A stretch of 64,000 nucleotides of DNA from Streptomyces sp. NBC_00271 (GCF_036178845.1 NZ_CP108070.1:5518001-5582000), one strand, 5' to 3'; positions 1-7,652 are shown, counted from the first letter of the stretch. The notes: generated from the sequence alone by a model not told the origin. Numbers and translations: made by a program.

Positions 1-455
1 TTGAACCAGTCCTCCCACTCACGCTGCGACGCGGCCCCCAACGCCGAGGCCCGCATGTCGCAGATGATCAGCCCGCGGACGAGGTCGGGGCGCTTGGCGG
101 CGAGCTGCCAGCCGGTCAGCGCGCCCATCGCGTGCCCGATGAGGACGGTCGGGGCGAGACCCAGCTGCTCGAGAGCGGCCTCGACGTCCTCGACGTACGC
201 CTCCCGCGTGTACTGCCCCTCCGGCGCCTTGTCGCTCTGGCCGTGGCCGCGCTGGTCGAGGGCGACCGCGCGATGCCGCTCGGAGAGCCAGCGGGCGGTG
301 GACGCCCAGTGGGAGGCGCGGCCCATGAGGCCGTGCAGAAGCAGCACGCCGGGGGCCGGCGGGGTCCTGGGCGGGTCGGTCTTGGGAGGATCGGCGAACT
401 CCCAGGCAGCGAGGCGTAGGCCGCCCGCGCCCGTCACGTCGATGCGCCGCACCAT
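1..455 (-). CDS. Alpha/beta hydrolase, C-terminal part cut by window edge
   Basis: The first 151 codons of an alpha/beta-hydrolase-fold protein read leftwards off the window. The ATG at 455 opens MVRRIDVTGAGGLRLAAWEF. The strand-helix signature LLLHGLMGRASHW lies near residue 40, and DQRGHGQSDKAPEG follows. The nucleophile elbow at about residues 107-111 reads GHAMG, so the usual Ser of GHSMG is Ala. The remaining triad residues are outside the window. Family membership is clear from the fold motifs. If the Ala is real, ordinary Ser-hydrolase chemistry is unlikely, and a non-catalytic or haloalkane/perhydrolase-like role would have to be considered. Substrate unknown. Confidence 0.85.
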   Translation of the reverse strand, partial: MVRRIDVTGAGGLRLAAWEFADPPKTDPPRTPPAPGVLLLHGLMGRASHWASTARWLSERHRAVALDQRGHGQSDKAPEGQYTREAYVEDVEAALEQLGLAPTVLIGHAMGALTGWQLAAKRPDLVRGLIICDMRASALGAASQREWEDWF

Positions 456-549
456 AGGTCTGGCACCCCCCTAGCTCGCTCGGACCGCTCGCTCCCGCTC
501 GAGTCGGCCGGTCCACTCGTACCGCTTCCTGCCGCGCTTCCTGCTGCTG

Positions 550-582
550 TCGTGCCGCTTTCGTGCCGCTTTCGTGCCGTTG
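550..582. repeat. Three tandem 11-bp units
   Basis: The unit TCGTGCCGCTT occurs at 550-560 and 561-571, with a slightly changed third copy at 572-582. It lies upstream of the hydrolase start. An 11-bp period places the copies on one helical face, so it could be a binding array, but simple slippage is equally possible. Confidence 0.6.
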
Positions 583-641
583 AGTCTGCTGATGCATTGC
601 TCTACATGTACCCGATTTGCCTGTGAAACGCCGCCAGGCTA

Positions 642-657
642 TCGAATGAGCATTCGA
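642..657. promoter_or_regulatory. 16-bp palindrome resembling a LexA/SOS box variant
   Basis: TCGAATG (642-648) and CATTCGA (651-657) are perfect inverted arms around AG. The layout matches the actinobacterial SOS box, TCGAAC-N4-GTTCGA, except that the inner C/G pair is replaced symmetrically by T/A. It lies about 190 bp upstream of the hydrolase. The palindrome is directly visible; LexA binding is only a guess because the changed bases matter for LexA. Confidence 0.35.
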
Positions 658-823
658 AAATACTCCTCTCGGCGGCAATACCCCTCGTTCGAGTGACCAC
701 CCTCGGGGATTGACCGCCGTCGCCGAGGGGAGATCTTCAGCGGGAGGCGGACCGCTCGGGGAAATTGGTCCGAAGGGGATGACCCTGGGAGCTCGGGGCT
801 CCGGGTCAGCACAGGGGAGGACA

Positions 824-851
824 GGCCCCGGCGCCGTAAGGTGCCGGGGCC
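824..851. terminator. GC-rich hairpin, possible terminator
   Basis: GGCCCCGGCGCC (824-835) pairs with GGTGCCGGGGCC (840-851) around GTAA, with a single G-T wobble. There is no T-run on either side. It lies between dmdR1 and the hydrolase, which read the same way, so it could end the dmdR1 transcript. Confidence 0.4.
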
Positions 852-1417
852 CTCTCCACATCTACGGCACATCCTTCCCGCCCCCTCCCCAACCGTGCGA
901 CATCCCTCTTGGACACGGTCAAGAGCCCTCAGGTCATATGCCTCACGGGTCAGCCTCGCACGCAAACGGTCGCGGCGCTGCGATTCCGCACACTGAATCT
1001 TGGTTTCGGCCATCTATCGAAAACATCACAACTGCCCCTGTGGTCGCGGGAGTTGACATGACCGAGGTGAGTCGACGGAGGTGCGGGAAGGGGATGGAGC
1101 GTTGGGTCACCGCGGGCGGACGACACGCTCCACGGCGAGCGACCTGCGCCATGGCGCCCACGCCCGCGCCCGGCGCGTTGAACGGAGCGCCGGGTCGGCC
1201 CCGACGGGCGGTGTCACCGTGCGCGGGCTCGATCGCCACCGACGCGCAGTGGGCGGGCCGGGTCGACGCCTGCCCACGACGGTCGGCGGGCGCCCGGAGG
1301 CCGACCCGGGGTTCGGCGGATGCCGGACCCCGTGGCCCACCCCCGGGAGCTGCCCCTCGCGGGCTCAGGGCCGGGAAGCCCGCACCGGGGTGCGAGGCCT
1401 CCCACGATCACCGGATG

Positions 1418-2110
1418 TCAGCGCTTGGCGACGAACACGTGGGACGCGACGTCCGACTCCAGCTCCGCCGCCTCACCACCGCTGCCGACGAGCACGCCGC
1501 CCGCCGACTCCGTCACGCTCACCACGGAGCCGGGCTGCACGCCCGCGCGCCGCAGCGTGTACATCAGCTGCGCGTCCGTCTGGATGGGCTCGCCGATCCG
1601 GCGCACGACGACCGTCTTGCCGTCCAGGCCGGGGTCGAGCTCGGCCAGGGACACCATGCTCTCGTCCAGGAACGGGTCGGCGCCGTCCTTCTCGCCGAGC
1701 TCCTCCAGGCCGGGGATCGGGTTGCCGTACGGCGACTCGGTCGGGTGGCGCAGCAGCTCCAGCACGCGCCGCTCCACCGCCTCGCTCATCACGTGCTCCC
1801 AGCGACACGCCTCGGCGTGCACCTGCTCCCACTCCAGACCGATCACGTCGACGAGCAGGCACTCCGCGAGGCGGTGCTTGCGCATCACTCGGGTGGCGAG
1901 ACGACGGCCCTCCTCGGTCAGCTCCAGGTGCCGGTCGGTGGCGACCGCCACCAGACCGTCGCGCTCCATGCGCGCCACCGTCTGGCTGACCGTCGGACCG
2001 CTCTGATCGAGCCGCTCCGCGATCCGGGCGCGCATGGGGACCACGCCTTCCTCCTCCAGCTCGAGGATGGTGCGGAGATACATCTCCGTGGTGTCGATCA
2101 GTCCGGACAT
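1418..2110 (-). CDS. dmdR1: DtxR-family iron-dependent repressor DmdR1
   Basis: A 230-residue DtxR/IdeR-type metalloregulator. An N-terminal winged helix (about residues 5-65, RIAERLDQSGPTVSQTVARM) is followed by the metal-binding and dimerisation domain and a C-terminal SH3-like domain (about 150-225). The metal ligands known from DtxR fall at the same numbers: Met10, Cys102, Glu105 and His106 for the primary site, His79, Glu83 and His98 for the ancillary site. In Streptomyces coelicolor this repressor shuts down siderophore genes when Fe2+ is plentiful. The ATG at 2110 is fixed by MSGLIDTTEMYL, which aligns with the family N-terminus. The gene is divergent from the SIS gene, with a DasR-like site in the shared region. 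An open frame on the opposite strand overlaps it (see findings). Confidence 0.93.
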   Translation of the reverse strand: MSGLIDTTEMYLRTILELEEEGVVPMRARIAERLDQSGPTVSQTVARMERDGLVAVATDRHLELTEEGRRLATRVMRKHRLAECLLVDVIGLEWEQVHAEACRWEHVMSEAVERRVLELLRHPTESPYGNPIPGLEELGEKDGADPFLDESMVSLAELDPGLDGKTVVVRRIGEPIQTDAQLMYTLRRAGVQPGSVVSVTESAGGVLVGSGGEAAELESDVASHVFVAKR

Positions 2111-2298
2111 ACGTGCCCCTTGATTAGCTCTGCCGAAGGCTCGGTGGCTCACCGGCGTGTGCGCTGGCCCTGAACCCAATTCTGACGCATACCACTGACA
2201 AGCGTGCCTCGCCGTTGAAACCGCAGGGTTACGAGTGCCCCTGTGGACGCCCCACCGGGTGCCTCCGCGGCCACCTCCGCAGGCCGTATTGACAGCGC

Positions 2299-2314
2299 AC
2301 TGGTCCAGACCGCA
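2299..2314. promoter_or_regulatory. Probable DasR (dre) operator
   Basis: ACTGGTCCAGACCGCA matches the Streptomyces dre consensus ACTGGTCTAGACCACT at 13 of 16 positions and keeps the GGTC/GACC arms. It lies between divergent dmdR1 and the SIS gene, just after a TTGACA hexamer (2289-2294). DasR is the GntR regulator that senses aminosugar phosphates. From memory, DasR control of dmdR1 has been reported in S. coelicolor, which fits this position. Confidence 0.65.
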
Positions 2315-2385
2315 ACGTGATCCGCGGCACAAAGCGTGACCCAGCGCCCACCCGACGCCGACGAGACTTCTAAGGGGCTTCGCCG

Positions 2386-3141
2386 ATGAGCGACCGCAAG
2401 CTGGCCGGGCAGTTCTTCGACGCGGCGATCGGCCTGCTCCAGCGGGTGCGGGACGAGGACGCGGGAGACATCGAGGCGGCCGGCACCCTGATCGCCGACA
2501 CCGTCGCAAACGGCGGCCGGCTCTTCGCCTTCGGCGCCGGGCACTCCTCGCTCGCCGCGCAGGACGTCGTCTACCGTGCGGGTGGCCTCGCCCTGATGAA
2601 CCTGCTCGCCGTGCCGGGCGTGGTCGGCGTCGACGTCATGCCGGCGACGCTGGGCTCGGCCCTGGAGCGGGTCGACGGCCTCGCGAGCGCGGTCCTGGAC
2701 TCCAGCCCGGTGCGCGCCGGCGACGTACTCGTGATCATCTCCCTGTCCGGCCGCAACGCGCTCCCGGTCGAGATGGCCACGAAGGCGCGGGCCCTGGGCG
2801 TGAAGGTCATCGGCGTCACCTCGGTCGCCTACGCCTCGGAGACGAAGTCCCGGCACGTCTCGGGGACGTATCTGAAGGACCACTGCGACATCGTCCTCGA
2901 CTCGAAGATCGCGGTCGGCGACGCGGAACTGACCCTGGAGACGATCGAGGCGCCCTTCGCTCCCGCCTCCACGGTGGTCACGACGGCCCTCCTCCAGGCC
3001 GTCATGGCCACGGCCGCGGGCGCGCTGGCCGACCGGGGCATCGAGCCGCCCCTGCTCCGCTCGGGCAACGTCGACGGCGGCCACGAGTGGAACGGCCGAG
3101 TGATGACGGAGTACGGCGACCGAATCTTCTACCGCCGCTGA
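2386..3141 (+). CDS. nagS: SIS-domain aminosugar-phosphate enzyme, NagS-like
   Basis: A 251-residue single SIS-domain protein. Phosphosugar-binding motifs are FAFGAGHSSLAAQD (about 47-60) and the serine-rich loop IISLSGRNALP (about 111-121); the C-terminal part reads RSGNVDGGHEWNGR. Start ATG at 2386 has AAGGGG upstream. Its position beside dmdR1 is the same as that of the S. coelicolor SIS gene described as NagS, a dehydratase acting on N-acetylglucosamine 6-phosphate and linked to aminosugar toxicity. The dre-like operator upstream supports an aminosugar role. Without biochemical data an isomerase or etherase activity cannot be excluded. Confidence 0.8.
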   Translation: MSDRKLAGQFFDAAIGLLQRVRDEDAGDIEAAGTLIADTVANGGRLFAFGAGHSSLAAQDVVYRAGGLALMNLLAVPGVVGVDVMPATLGSALERVDGLASAVLDSSPVRAGDVLVIISLSGRNALPVEMATKARALGVKVIGVTSVAYASETKSRHVSGTYLKDHCDIVLDSKIAVGDAELTLETIEAPFAPASTVVTTALLQAVMATAAGALADRGIEPPLLRSGNVDGGHEWNGRVMTEYGDRIFYRR

Positions 3142-3176
3142 GCCGATCGGGTGGGGAGTGGGTGCGTGCGGTGGTG

Positions 3177-4613
3177 CTACGGGTGGGCCGCCAGCCCCTC
3201 CAGATCCAGCGCCGTGGCGATCCGTACCGCCACGTCCTCCGCGTATGTCGCGTCCGTGCGCTCGAACTGGCTGCGCCCCGCCCCGCGCAGAAACGTCACG
3301 ACGCCCAGCGTGCGCCCCCGGCTGCGCAGGACCGCGCACAAGGCGTGCACCGAGTCCGGCGGCCACTGGCGGGCCGTGGCCCACTCCCGCTTCCGCTCGG
3401 GGGTGGTCTCACCGGAGCTGGCCCGCACGGACCCGGCCCGCTCCACGCACTGAAGCGCGGGATGCCCCTCGGCGTACCGCACGGGCAGTCCGGCCTTCCC
3501 GGTGAGCAGACTCGGCCCGGGCGCCCCGGCGGGCGTGGTGACGGCGCGTACCAGCCGTACGGGCCCTTCGTCGTCCCCCGCCGGCCACCCGGTCGCGACC
3601 CGGTCGATCAGCGCGTGGTCGGCGAACCCGGCGAGCGCGAAGTCGAGGTGGACGGTGGCGGCCTCCCCGGGGTCCTCGCACTCGGCCGCCGCCCGTGCCG
3701 CCCGGTGCAGCTGGTTGGCCCGGAACCGCAGCAGGTTCGCCTCCTGCTCGGTGTGCTTGGCCTCGGTCACGTCCTGGAAGAGCCACCCGACCCCGAGCGG
3801 AACCGGTTCTTCCGCAAGCGGCGAGGCGAGCCGCAGGAACCCGCTGCGCCAGCACCGCCGCTTCTCGCCCTCGGCCGACCGCACGCTCACCCACATCTCG
3901 GCGGGCGCGGGCGGCGCGCCCTCGGCGAGCACGTGCGTGAGCGCGCTCTCCAGCTCCTCGACCCCTTGGGAGAGCAGCTCACCGAGCGGCCGTCCGAGCA
4001 CCGCCGTACGCCCGGTCCCCAGGGCCCGGGCCGCGTGCGCGTTGACGACGGCGGGCCGCAGGTCCGCGTCGACCAGGACCACGCCCCAGCTGGCGTCCTC
4101 GAACAACGCCTCGCTCAGAGCGATGGACCGCTCGAGATCGATCTGCGCGTGCACCTCACTGAAGGCGCAGTACACCCCGGCGGGCTTCCCGTCGGCTCCG
4201 CGCACGGCGGCGGACTGGGTCCGCACCAGCACGCGCCCGCCGTCCTTGGTCAGCAGCGCGAACTCGTGCACCTGACGCCCGGGGGCCTCCATGGCGGACA
4301 GCAGCCGCGCCTCGACCTCCTCGGCGTCCGCGGTCCGCACGGCCCATCCGGCGAACCCGCGCCGCCCCACGGCCTCGGCCGCGGTCCAGCCGAGAATCCG
4401 CTCGGCCTCGCGGTTCCAATGGGTGACGACCCCATCGGCGTCGAACGCGCACAGCGCCGCGTCCATCCCGTCCAGCAGCGCGGCAAGCAGATCGGAACCA
4501 GCCGGCTCGGGCTCGTCCGGCCCCAGCTCGTCGGTGGTCCCACTACGCCGGGAAGCACTCACCTGGACCCCCTGCAGGCTGCGTCCGCACGTACGGCGAG
4601 ACAGTTCGCTCAC
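3177..4613 (-). CDS. PAS-PAS-GAF sensor protein without output domain
   Basis: A 478-residue protein with two PAS folds and a GAF-like domain. PAS1 covers about 40-165 (AALCAFDADGVVTHWNREAE), PAS2 about 165-295 (GWLFQDVTEAKHTEQE at its end) and the GAF-like region about 300-475. No HTH, kinase, GGDEF or phosphatase domain follows, so it must signal through a partner or be a truncated PP2C-type regulator. GTG at 4613 is preceded by a GAAGGCGA ribosome site; a second GTG at 4561 is possible. It converges on the SIS gene. Ligand unknown. Confidence 0.8.
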   Translation of the reverse strand: MSELSRRTCGRSLQGVQVSASRRSGTTDELGPDEPEPAGSDLLAALLDGMDAALCAFDADGVVTHWNREAERILGWTAAEAVGRRGFAGWAVRTADAEEVEARLLSAMEAPGRQVHEFALLTKDGGRVLVRTQSAAVRGADGKPAGVYCAFSEVHAQIDLERSIALSEALFEDASWGVVLVDADLRPAVVNAHAARALGTGRTAVLGRPLGELLSQGVEELESALTHVLAEGAPPAPAEMWVSVRSAEGEKRRCWRSGFLRLASPLAEEPVPLGVGWLFQDVTEAKHTEQEANLLRFRANQLHRAARAAAECEDPGEAATVHLDFALAGFADHALIDRVATGWPAGDDEGPVRLVRAVTTPAGAPGPSLLTGKAGLPVRYAEGHPALQCVERAGSVRASSGETTPERKREWATARQWPPDSVHALCAVLRSRGRTLGVVTFLRGAGRSQFERTDATYAEDVAVRIATALDLEGLAAHP

Positions 4614-4737
4614 TCGCCTTCATTCAACTCGAACGTGACCCAGCCCACATCGTGTTCCCCAAAGATTGGACGAAATCGTTGTACGCAGGGATTCCGCCCC
4701 GTCAGCCCCAGGAATCGCAGGGATCGAAAAAAAGTGG

Positions 4738-4766
4738 TTGAGCTGTCGGCGATCGGTTCCTAAGGT
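4738..4766 (+). promoter_or_regulatory. Strong housekeeping-type promoter of a tiny ORF
   Basis: TTGAGC (4738-4743) and TAAGGT (4761-4766) are separated by exactly 17 bp, which is a good HrdB-type promoter for this genus. Transcription would begin near 4773, about 27 nt before the short ORF at 4800. It is among the best-formed promoters visible in this window. Confidence 0.6.
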
Positions 4767-4799
4767 GTGGTTTACACGAGAAGGGAGGTGGTTCGGCAG

Positions 4800-4838
4800 A
4801 TGTATAAGAACCGGACGCGTGAGGTGGCTGCGGGCTAG
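4800..4838 (+). CDS. Candidate 12-residue ORF downstream of a strong promoter
   Basis: An ATG at 4800 follows GGGAGG (4783-4788) by 11 nt and encodes MYKNRTREVAAG before TAG at 4836. After the TAG the same frame stays open for 15 further codons to a TGA at 4884-4886. A promoter lies immediately upstream and a 71-nt hairpin lies downstream, giving a self-contained unit of about 220 nt. It could be a real micropeptide, a leader ORF, or simply part of a small RNA. No function can be assigned. Confidence 0.35.
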   Translation: MYKNRTREVAAG

Positions 4839-4920
4839 CGGCCCGTCACCACATCCAGTGCGGTGCCGGACCAGCGCGTGAAATGAGCGTGCAGCCGGCC
4901 CCAATCCCAAGCAGTCACCC

Positions 4921-4991
4921 GACCCGCGAGCTCGCCGGTACGTCCGGCCGGCTCCTCCGCCGTGAGGCGGAGGAACCCGAGCTCGCGGGTC
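4921..4991. terminator. Large branched hairpin, terminator or RNA structure
   Basis: GACCCGCGAGCTCG (4921-4934) and CGAGCTCGCGGGTC (4978-4991) are perfect 14-bp inverted arms. Inside them CCTCCGCC (4954-4961) pairs with GGCGGAGG (4966-4973) around GTGA, and short CCGG pairs can form a third arm, giving a possible three-way junction. A further 7-bp hairpin, GCATGTG/CACATGC, follows at 5008-5029. There is no T-run. It may end the transcript started at 4773 or act as a regulatory RNA. Confidence 0.55.
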
Positions 4992-5047
4992 GTCTGCGTT
5001 TCGCAGGGCATGTGAGGTGGGGCACATGCATTTCACGGGGTCCGCAG

Positions 5048-5053
5048 TACTCT
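5048..5053 (+). promoter_or_regulatory. -10 box for leaderless leader-peptide mRNA
   Basis: TACTCT lies exactly 6 nt before the ATG at 5060, the spacing expected if transcription starts at the A of the start codon. No clear -35 hexamer is visible. Confidence 0.45.
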
Positions 5054-5059
5054 TGGACC

Positions 5060-5137
5060 ATGCTTCCGATGCTCGTTCGACGCCGACACGTGGACTTCCT
5101 GCGCGTCACGAGCATGGGCTGTCGGGCTTCCTCCTGA
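5060..5137 (+). CDS. Cysteine-type attenuator leader peptide
   Basis: A 25-codon ORF whose core RRRHVDFLRVTSMGC matches the actinobacterial family of short leader peptides carrying RRHVD, RV and a C-terminal Cys. In mycobacteria related Cys-rich leaders control sulfur-assimilation operons by ribosome stalling when cysteine is scarce; in Streptomyces such ORFs precede sulfur genes. Here the Cys is residue 21 of 25. The next gene, an IPNS-like oxygenase, starts 91 nt downstream on the same strand. The leader assignment rests on the motif. Cysteine control of the downstream gene is inference. Confidence 0.75.
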   Translation: MLPMLVRRRHVDFLRVTSMGCRASS

Positions 5138-5228
5138 CCTCGGCCCCCTTTCTTCCCCTTGGCACCCGTGGCCCCCGCCCCATCCCCGGCGGCCGCCCGG
5201 GCACCCGTACACCCTGCGGACGCACCTC

Positions 5229-6293
5229 ATGACGACGAACACGTCTTCTGCTCAGAGCCTGCCGAGCCTGCCGAGCCGACAGCACCGGCCCTACCAGCAG
5301 CTTCCGATCATCGATCTCTCCGCGGCCGACCGCGGCCCCCAGGCCCGCGCCCTGCTGCACGCGCAGTTGCACAGCGCCGCCCACGACGTGGGCTTCTTCC
5401 AGCTCGTCGGGCACGGGGTGACCGAGGGCGAGACCGCCGCCCTGCTCGACGCCATGCACCGGTTCTTCGCGCTGCCCGAGGCCGAGCGGCTCGCCCTCGA
5501 CAACGTCAACTCGCCGCACTTCCGCGGGTACACGCGCACCGGCGACGAGCGCACGGGCGGCAGCCGGGACTGGCGGGACCAGCTCGACATAGGGGCCGAG
5601 CGGCCCGCGCGCAGGCCCGGTCCCGGCGAGCCCGCCTACTGGTGGCTGGAAGGGCCCAACCAGTGGCCGACCGCGCTGCCGGAGCTGCGGACCGCCGCAC
5701 TGGCCTGGATCGACCGGCTCAGCTCGGTCGCGGCCCGCCTGCTGCGCGAGCTGCTCACCGCGATCGGGGCGCCCGCCGACTTCTATGAGCCGATCTTCGG
5801 CGAGCGGGCCCATCCGCATCTGAAGCTCGTGCGCTACCCGGGCAGCGCGGGCGACGGCGCCGACCAGGGCGTGGGCGCGCACAAGGACTACGGATTCCTG
5901 ACGCTGCTGCTCCAGGACCAGGTCGGCGGCCTTCAGGTGCAGCGCGAGGACGGCCTCTTCCACGAGGTGCCGCCGCTGCCGGGAGCCTTCGTGGTCAACC
6001 TGGGCGAGCTGCTGGAAGTGGCCACCAACGGGTACCTCGTCGCCACCAACCACCGGGTCGTCAGTCCGCCCGGGGCCACCGAGCGGTTCTCCGTGCCCTT
6101 CTTCTACAACCCGCGCCTGGACGCGCGCGTGGAGCCGTTGCCCTTCCCGCACGCCTCCGCCGCGCCCGGCGTCACCGACGACCCGGCGAACCCGCTGTTC
6201 GCGGAGTACGGCTTCAACGAGCTGAAGGGCAAACTGCGGGCCCACCCGCTGGTCGCCACCCGTCATCACGCGGAGCTGCTCACCCCCGCGTGA
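5229..6293 (+). CDS. Isopenicillin N synthase-family Fe(II) oxygenase
   Basis: A 354-residue non-haem iron dioxygenase of the DIOX_N plus 2OG-Fe(II) type. The N-terminal domain starts at LPIIDLSAADRG, and HDVGFFQLVGHGV is typical of the family. The iron triad is His218-x-Asp220 (AHKDYGF) and His275 (TNHRVVSP), with the co-substrate motif Arg286-x-Ser288 (RFSVPFFYNPR). Presence of RxS fits a 2-oxoglutarate or IPNS-like reaction. The ATG at 5229 has a poor ribosome site, and translation may depend on the leader ORF upstream. No beta-lactam genes are nearby, so penicillin chemistry is not implied. It converges on citrate synthase. Confidence 0.85.
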   Translation: MTTNTSSAQSLPSLPSRQHRPYQQLPIIDLSAADRGPQARALLHAQLHSAAHDVGFFQLVGHGVTEGETAALLDAMHRFFALPEAERLALDNVNSPHFRGYTRTGDERTGGSRDWRDQLDIGAERPARRPGPGEPAYWWLEGPNQWPTALPELRTAALAWIDRLSSVAARLLRELLTAIGAPADFYEPIFGERAHPHLKLVRYPGSAGDGADQGVGAHKDYGFLTLLLQDQVGGLQVQREDGLFHEVPPLPGAFVVNLGELLEVATNGYLVATNHRVVSPPGATERFSVPFFYNPRLDARVEPLPFPHASAAPGVTDDPANPLFAEYGFNELKGKLRAHPLVATRHHAELLTPA

Positions 6294-6323
6294 TGACCGG
6301 CCACTCCTGGGCTCGACGGTGAC

Positions 6324-7424
6324 TCAGTGCGCGATGTCCTCGTAGCCCTTGATCTCCTGGGGGCTGCGCGGACCGGGGCCCACATAGAGCGCGGACGGCC
6401 GTACGAGCCGTCCCGTGCGCTTCTGCTCCAGGATGTGCGCCGACCACCCCGCCGTACGGGCGCAGGTGAACATCGACGTGAACATGTGCGCCGGGACCTC
6501 GGCGAAGTCGAGCATGATCGCGGCCCAGAACTCGACGTTCGTCGCCAGGACACGGTCCGGACGGCGCGCGTGGAGCTCCTCCAGGGCCGCCTTCTCCAGC
6601 GCCTCGGCGATCTCGAAGCGGGGGGCGCCGAGCTCGCGGGCGGTGCGGCGCAGGACACGCGCGCGCGGGTCCTCGGCGCGGTAGACCCGGTGGCCGAAGC
6701 CCATCAGGCGTTCGCCCTTGTCGAGGGCCTTCTTGACGTAGGCCTCCGCGTCGCCCGTGCGCTCGATCTCCTCGATCATGCCGAGGACGCGGGAGGGCGC
6801 GCCGCCGTGCAGCGGCCCGGACATGGCCCCGACGGCGCCGGAGAGGGCGGCGGCGACATCCGCGCCCGTCGAGGCGATGACGCGGGCGGTGAAGGTGGAC
6901 GCGTTCATGCCGTGCTCGGCGGCGGACGTCCAGTAGGCGTCCACGGCCGCGACGTGCTTGGGGTCCGGCTCGCCGCGCCAGCGGATCATGAAGCGTTCGA
7001 CGACGGAGTGCGCCTTGTCGATCTCGCTCTGCGGAACCATGGGCCGGCCCTGGCCGCGGGCGGACTGGGCGACGTACGAGAGGGCCATGACGGCGGCGCG
7101 GGCGAGGTCCTCGCGGGCCTGGGCCTCGTCGATGTCGAGGAGGGGTTTGAGGCCCCAGACGGGGGCGAGCATGGCGAGCGCGGACTGGACGTCGACGCGG
7201 ATGTCGCCGGAGTGGACGGGGATCGGGAACGGCTCGGCGGGCGGCAGACCGGGGTTGAAGGCGCCGTCCACGAGAAGGCCCCACACGTTTCCGAAGGAGA
7301 CGTGGCCGACCAGATCCTCGATGTCGACGCCCCGGTACCGGAGTGCGCCGCCCTCCTTGTCCGGTTCGGCGATCTCCGTCTCGAACGCGACGACTCCTTC
7401 GAGTCCGGGTACGAAGTCGGACAT
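6324..7424 (-). CDS. Citrate synthase (type 2)
   Basis: A 366-residue citrate synthase condensing oxaloacetate and acetyl-CoA. It shows RYRGVDIEDLV near the N-terminus, His171 in AEHGMNAST, and the active-site stretch GFGHRVYRAEDPRARV with His245 and Asp252. Length fits the shorter type II-like actinobacterial enzymes. ATG at 7424 has GAGGAG about 8 nt upstream. It is divergent from pdxH across 313 bp that carry a duplicated operator near the pdxH side. Streptomyces usually have more than one citrate synthase, so it may be the secondary isozyme; a 2-methylcitrate synthase role is less likely without prp genes nearby. Confidence 0.92.
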   Translation of the reverse strand: MSDFVPGLEGVVAFETEIAEPDKEGGALRYRGVDIEDLVGHVSFGNVWGLLVDGAFNPGLPPAEPFPIPVHSGDIRVDVQSALAMLAPVWGLKPLLDIDEAQAREDLARAAVMALSYVAQSARGQGRPMVPQSEIDKAHSVVERFMIRWRGEPDPKHVAAVDAYWTSAAEHGMNASTFTARVIASTGADVAAALSGAVGAMSGPLHGGAPSRVLGMIEEIERTGDAEAYVKKALDKGERLMGFGHRVYRAEDPRARVLRRTARELGAPRFEIAEALEKAALEELHARRPDRVLATNVEFWAAIMLDFAEVPAHMFTSMFTCARTAGWSAHILEQKRTGRLVRPSALYVGPGPRSPQEIKGYEDIAH

Positions 7425-7652
7425 CAGGCGGCTCCTCGTGATGTGTACGACGGGGGATTTATGGGGGTGATGGTGGGGGTGACGATGGGGGGCGCGTCTT
7501 GCGGTTGGAAGGGGGAATCCGTGCGTCGGTGATGGGTGGTCGACGTCCGGCTCCACGGTCGGCTCTTGGACTCGCGGTCCGGTACGTCTTCCCGGTGATG
7601 CCCCGTGCGGCCGGCGGTCATCCCACCGGAACGGTGGCAGCACCATATCTCC

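Larger units (their letters stand above)
456..1417. other. Long intergenic region without a convincing gene
   Basis: These 962 bases separate the hydrolase from dmdR1. Reading frames exist here, but their codon use lacks the strong G/C third-position bias of neighbouring genes and none has a recognisable domain. What can be seen is an 11-bp triplicate (550-582), a near-perfect palindrome (642-657) and a GC-rich hairpin (824-851). The stretch 1080-1417 is very GC-rich and may hold the dmdR1 3' untranslated region. Confidence 0.5.

Noticed and set aside
943..1239. 98-codon minus-strand frame upstream of the hydrolase
   Set aside because: Poor third-position GC bias, no ribosome site and no family resemblance.
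4900..5040. tRNA or known riboswitch in the leader region
   Set aside because: The hairpins do not fit a tRNA cloverleaf, and no known riboswitch consensus was recognised.
5229..6293. Isopenicillin N synthase gene as evidence of a beta-lactam cluster
   Set aside because: No ACV synthetase, epimerase or acyltransferase nearby; the family is broad and the neighbours are primary metabolism.
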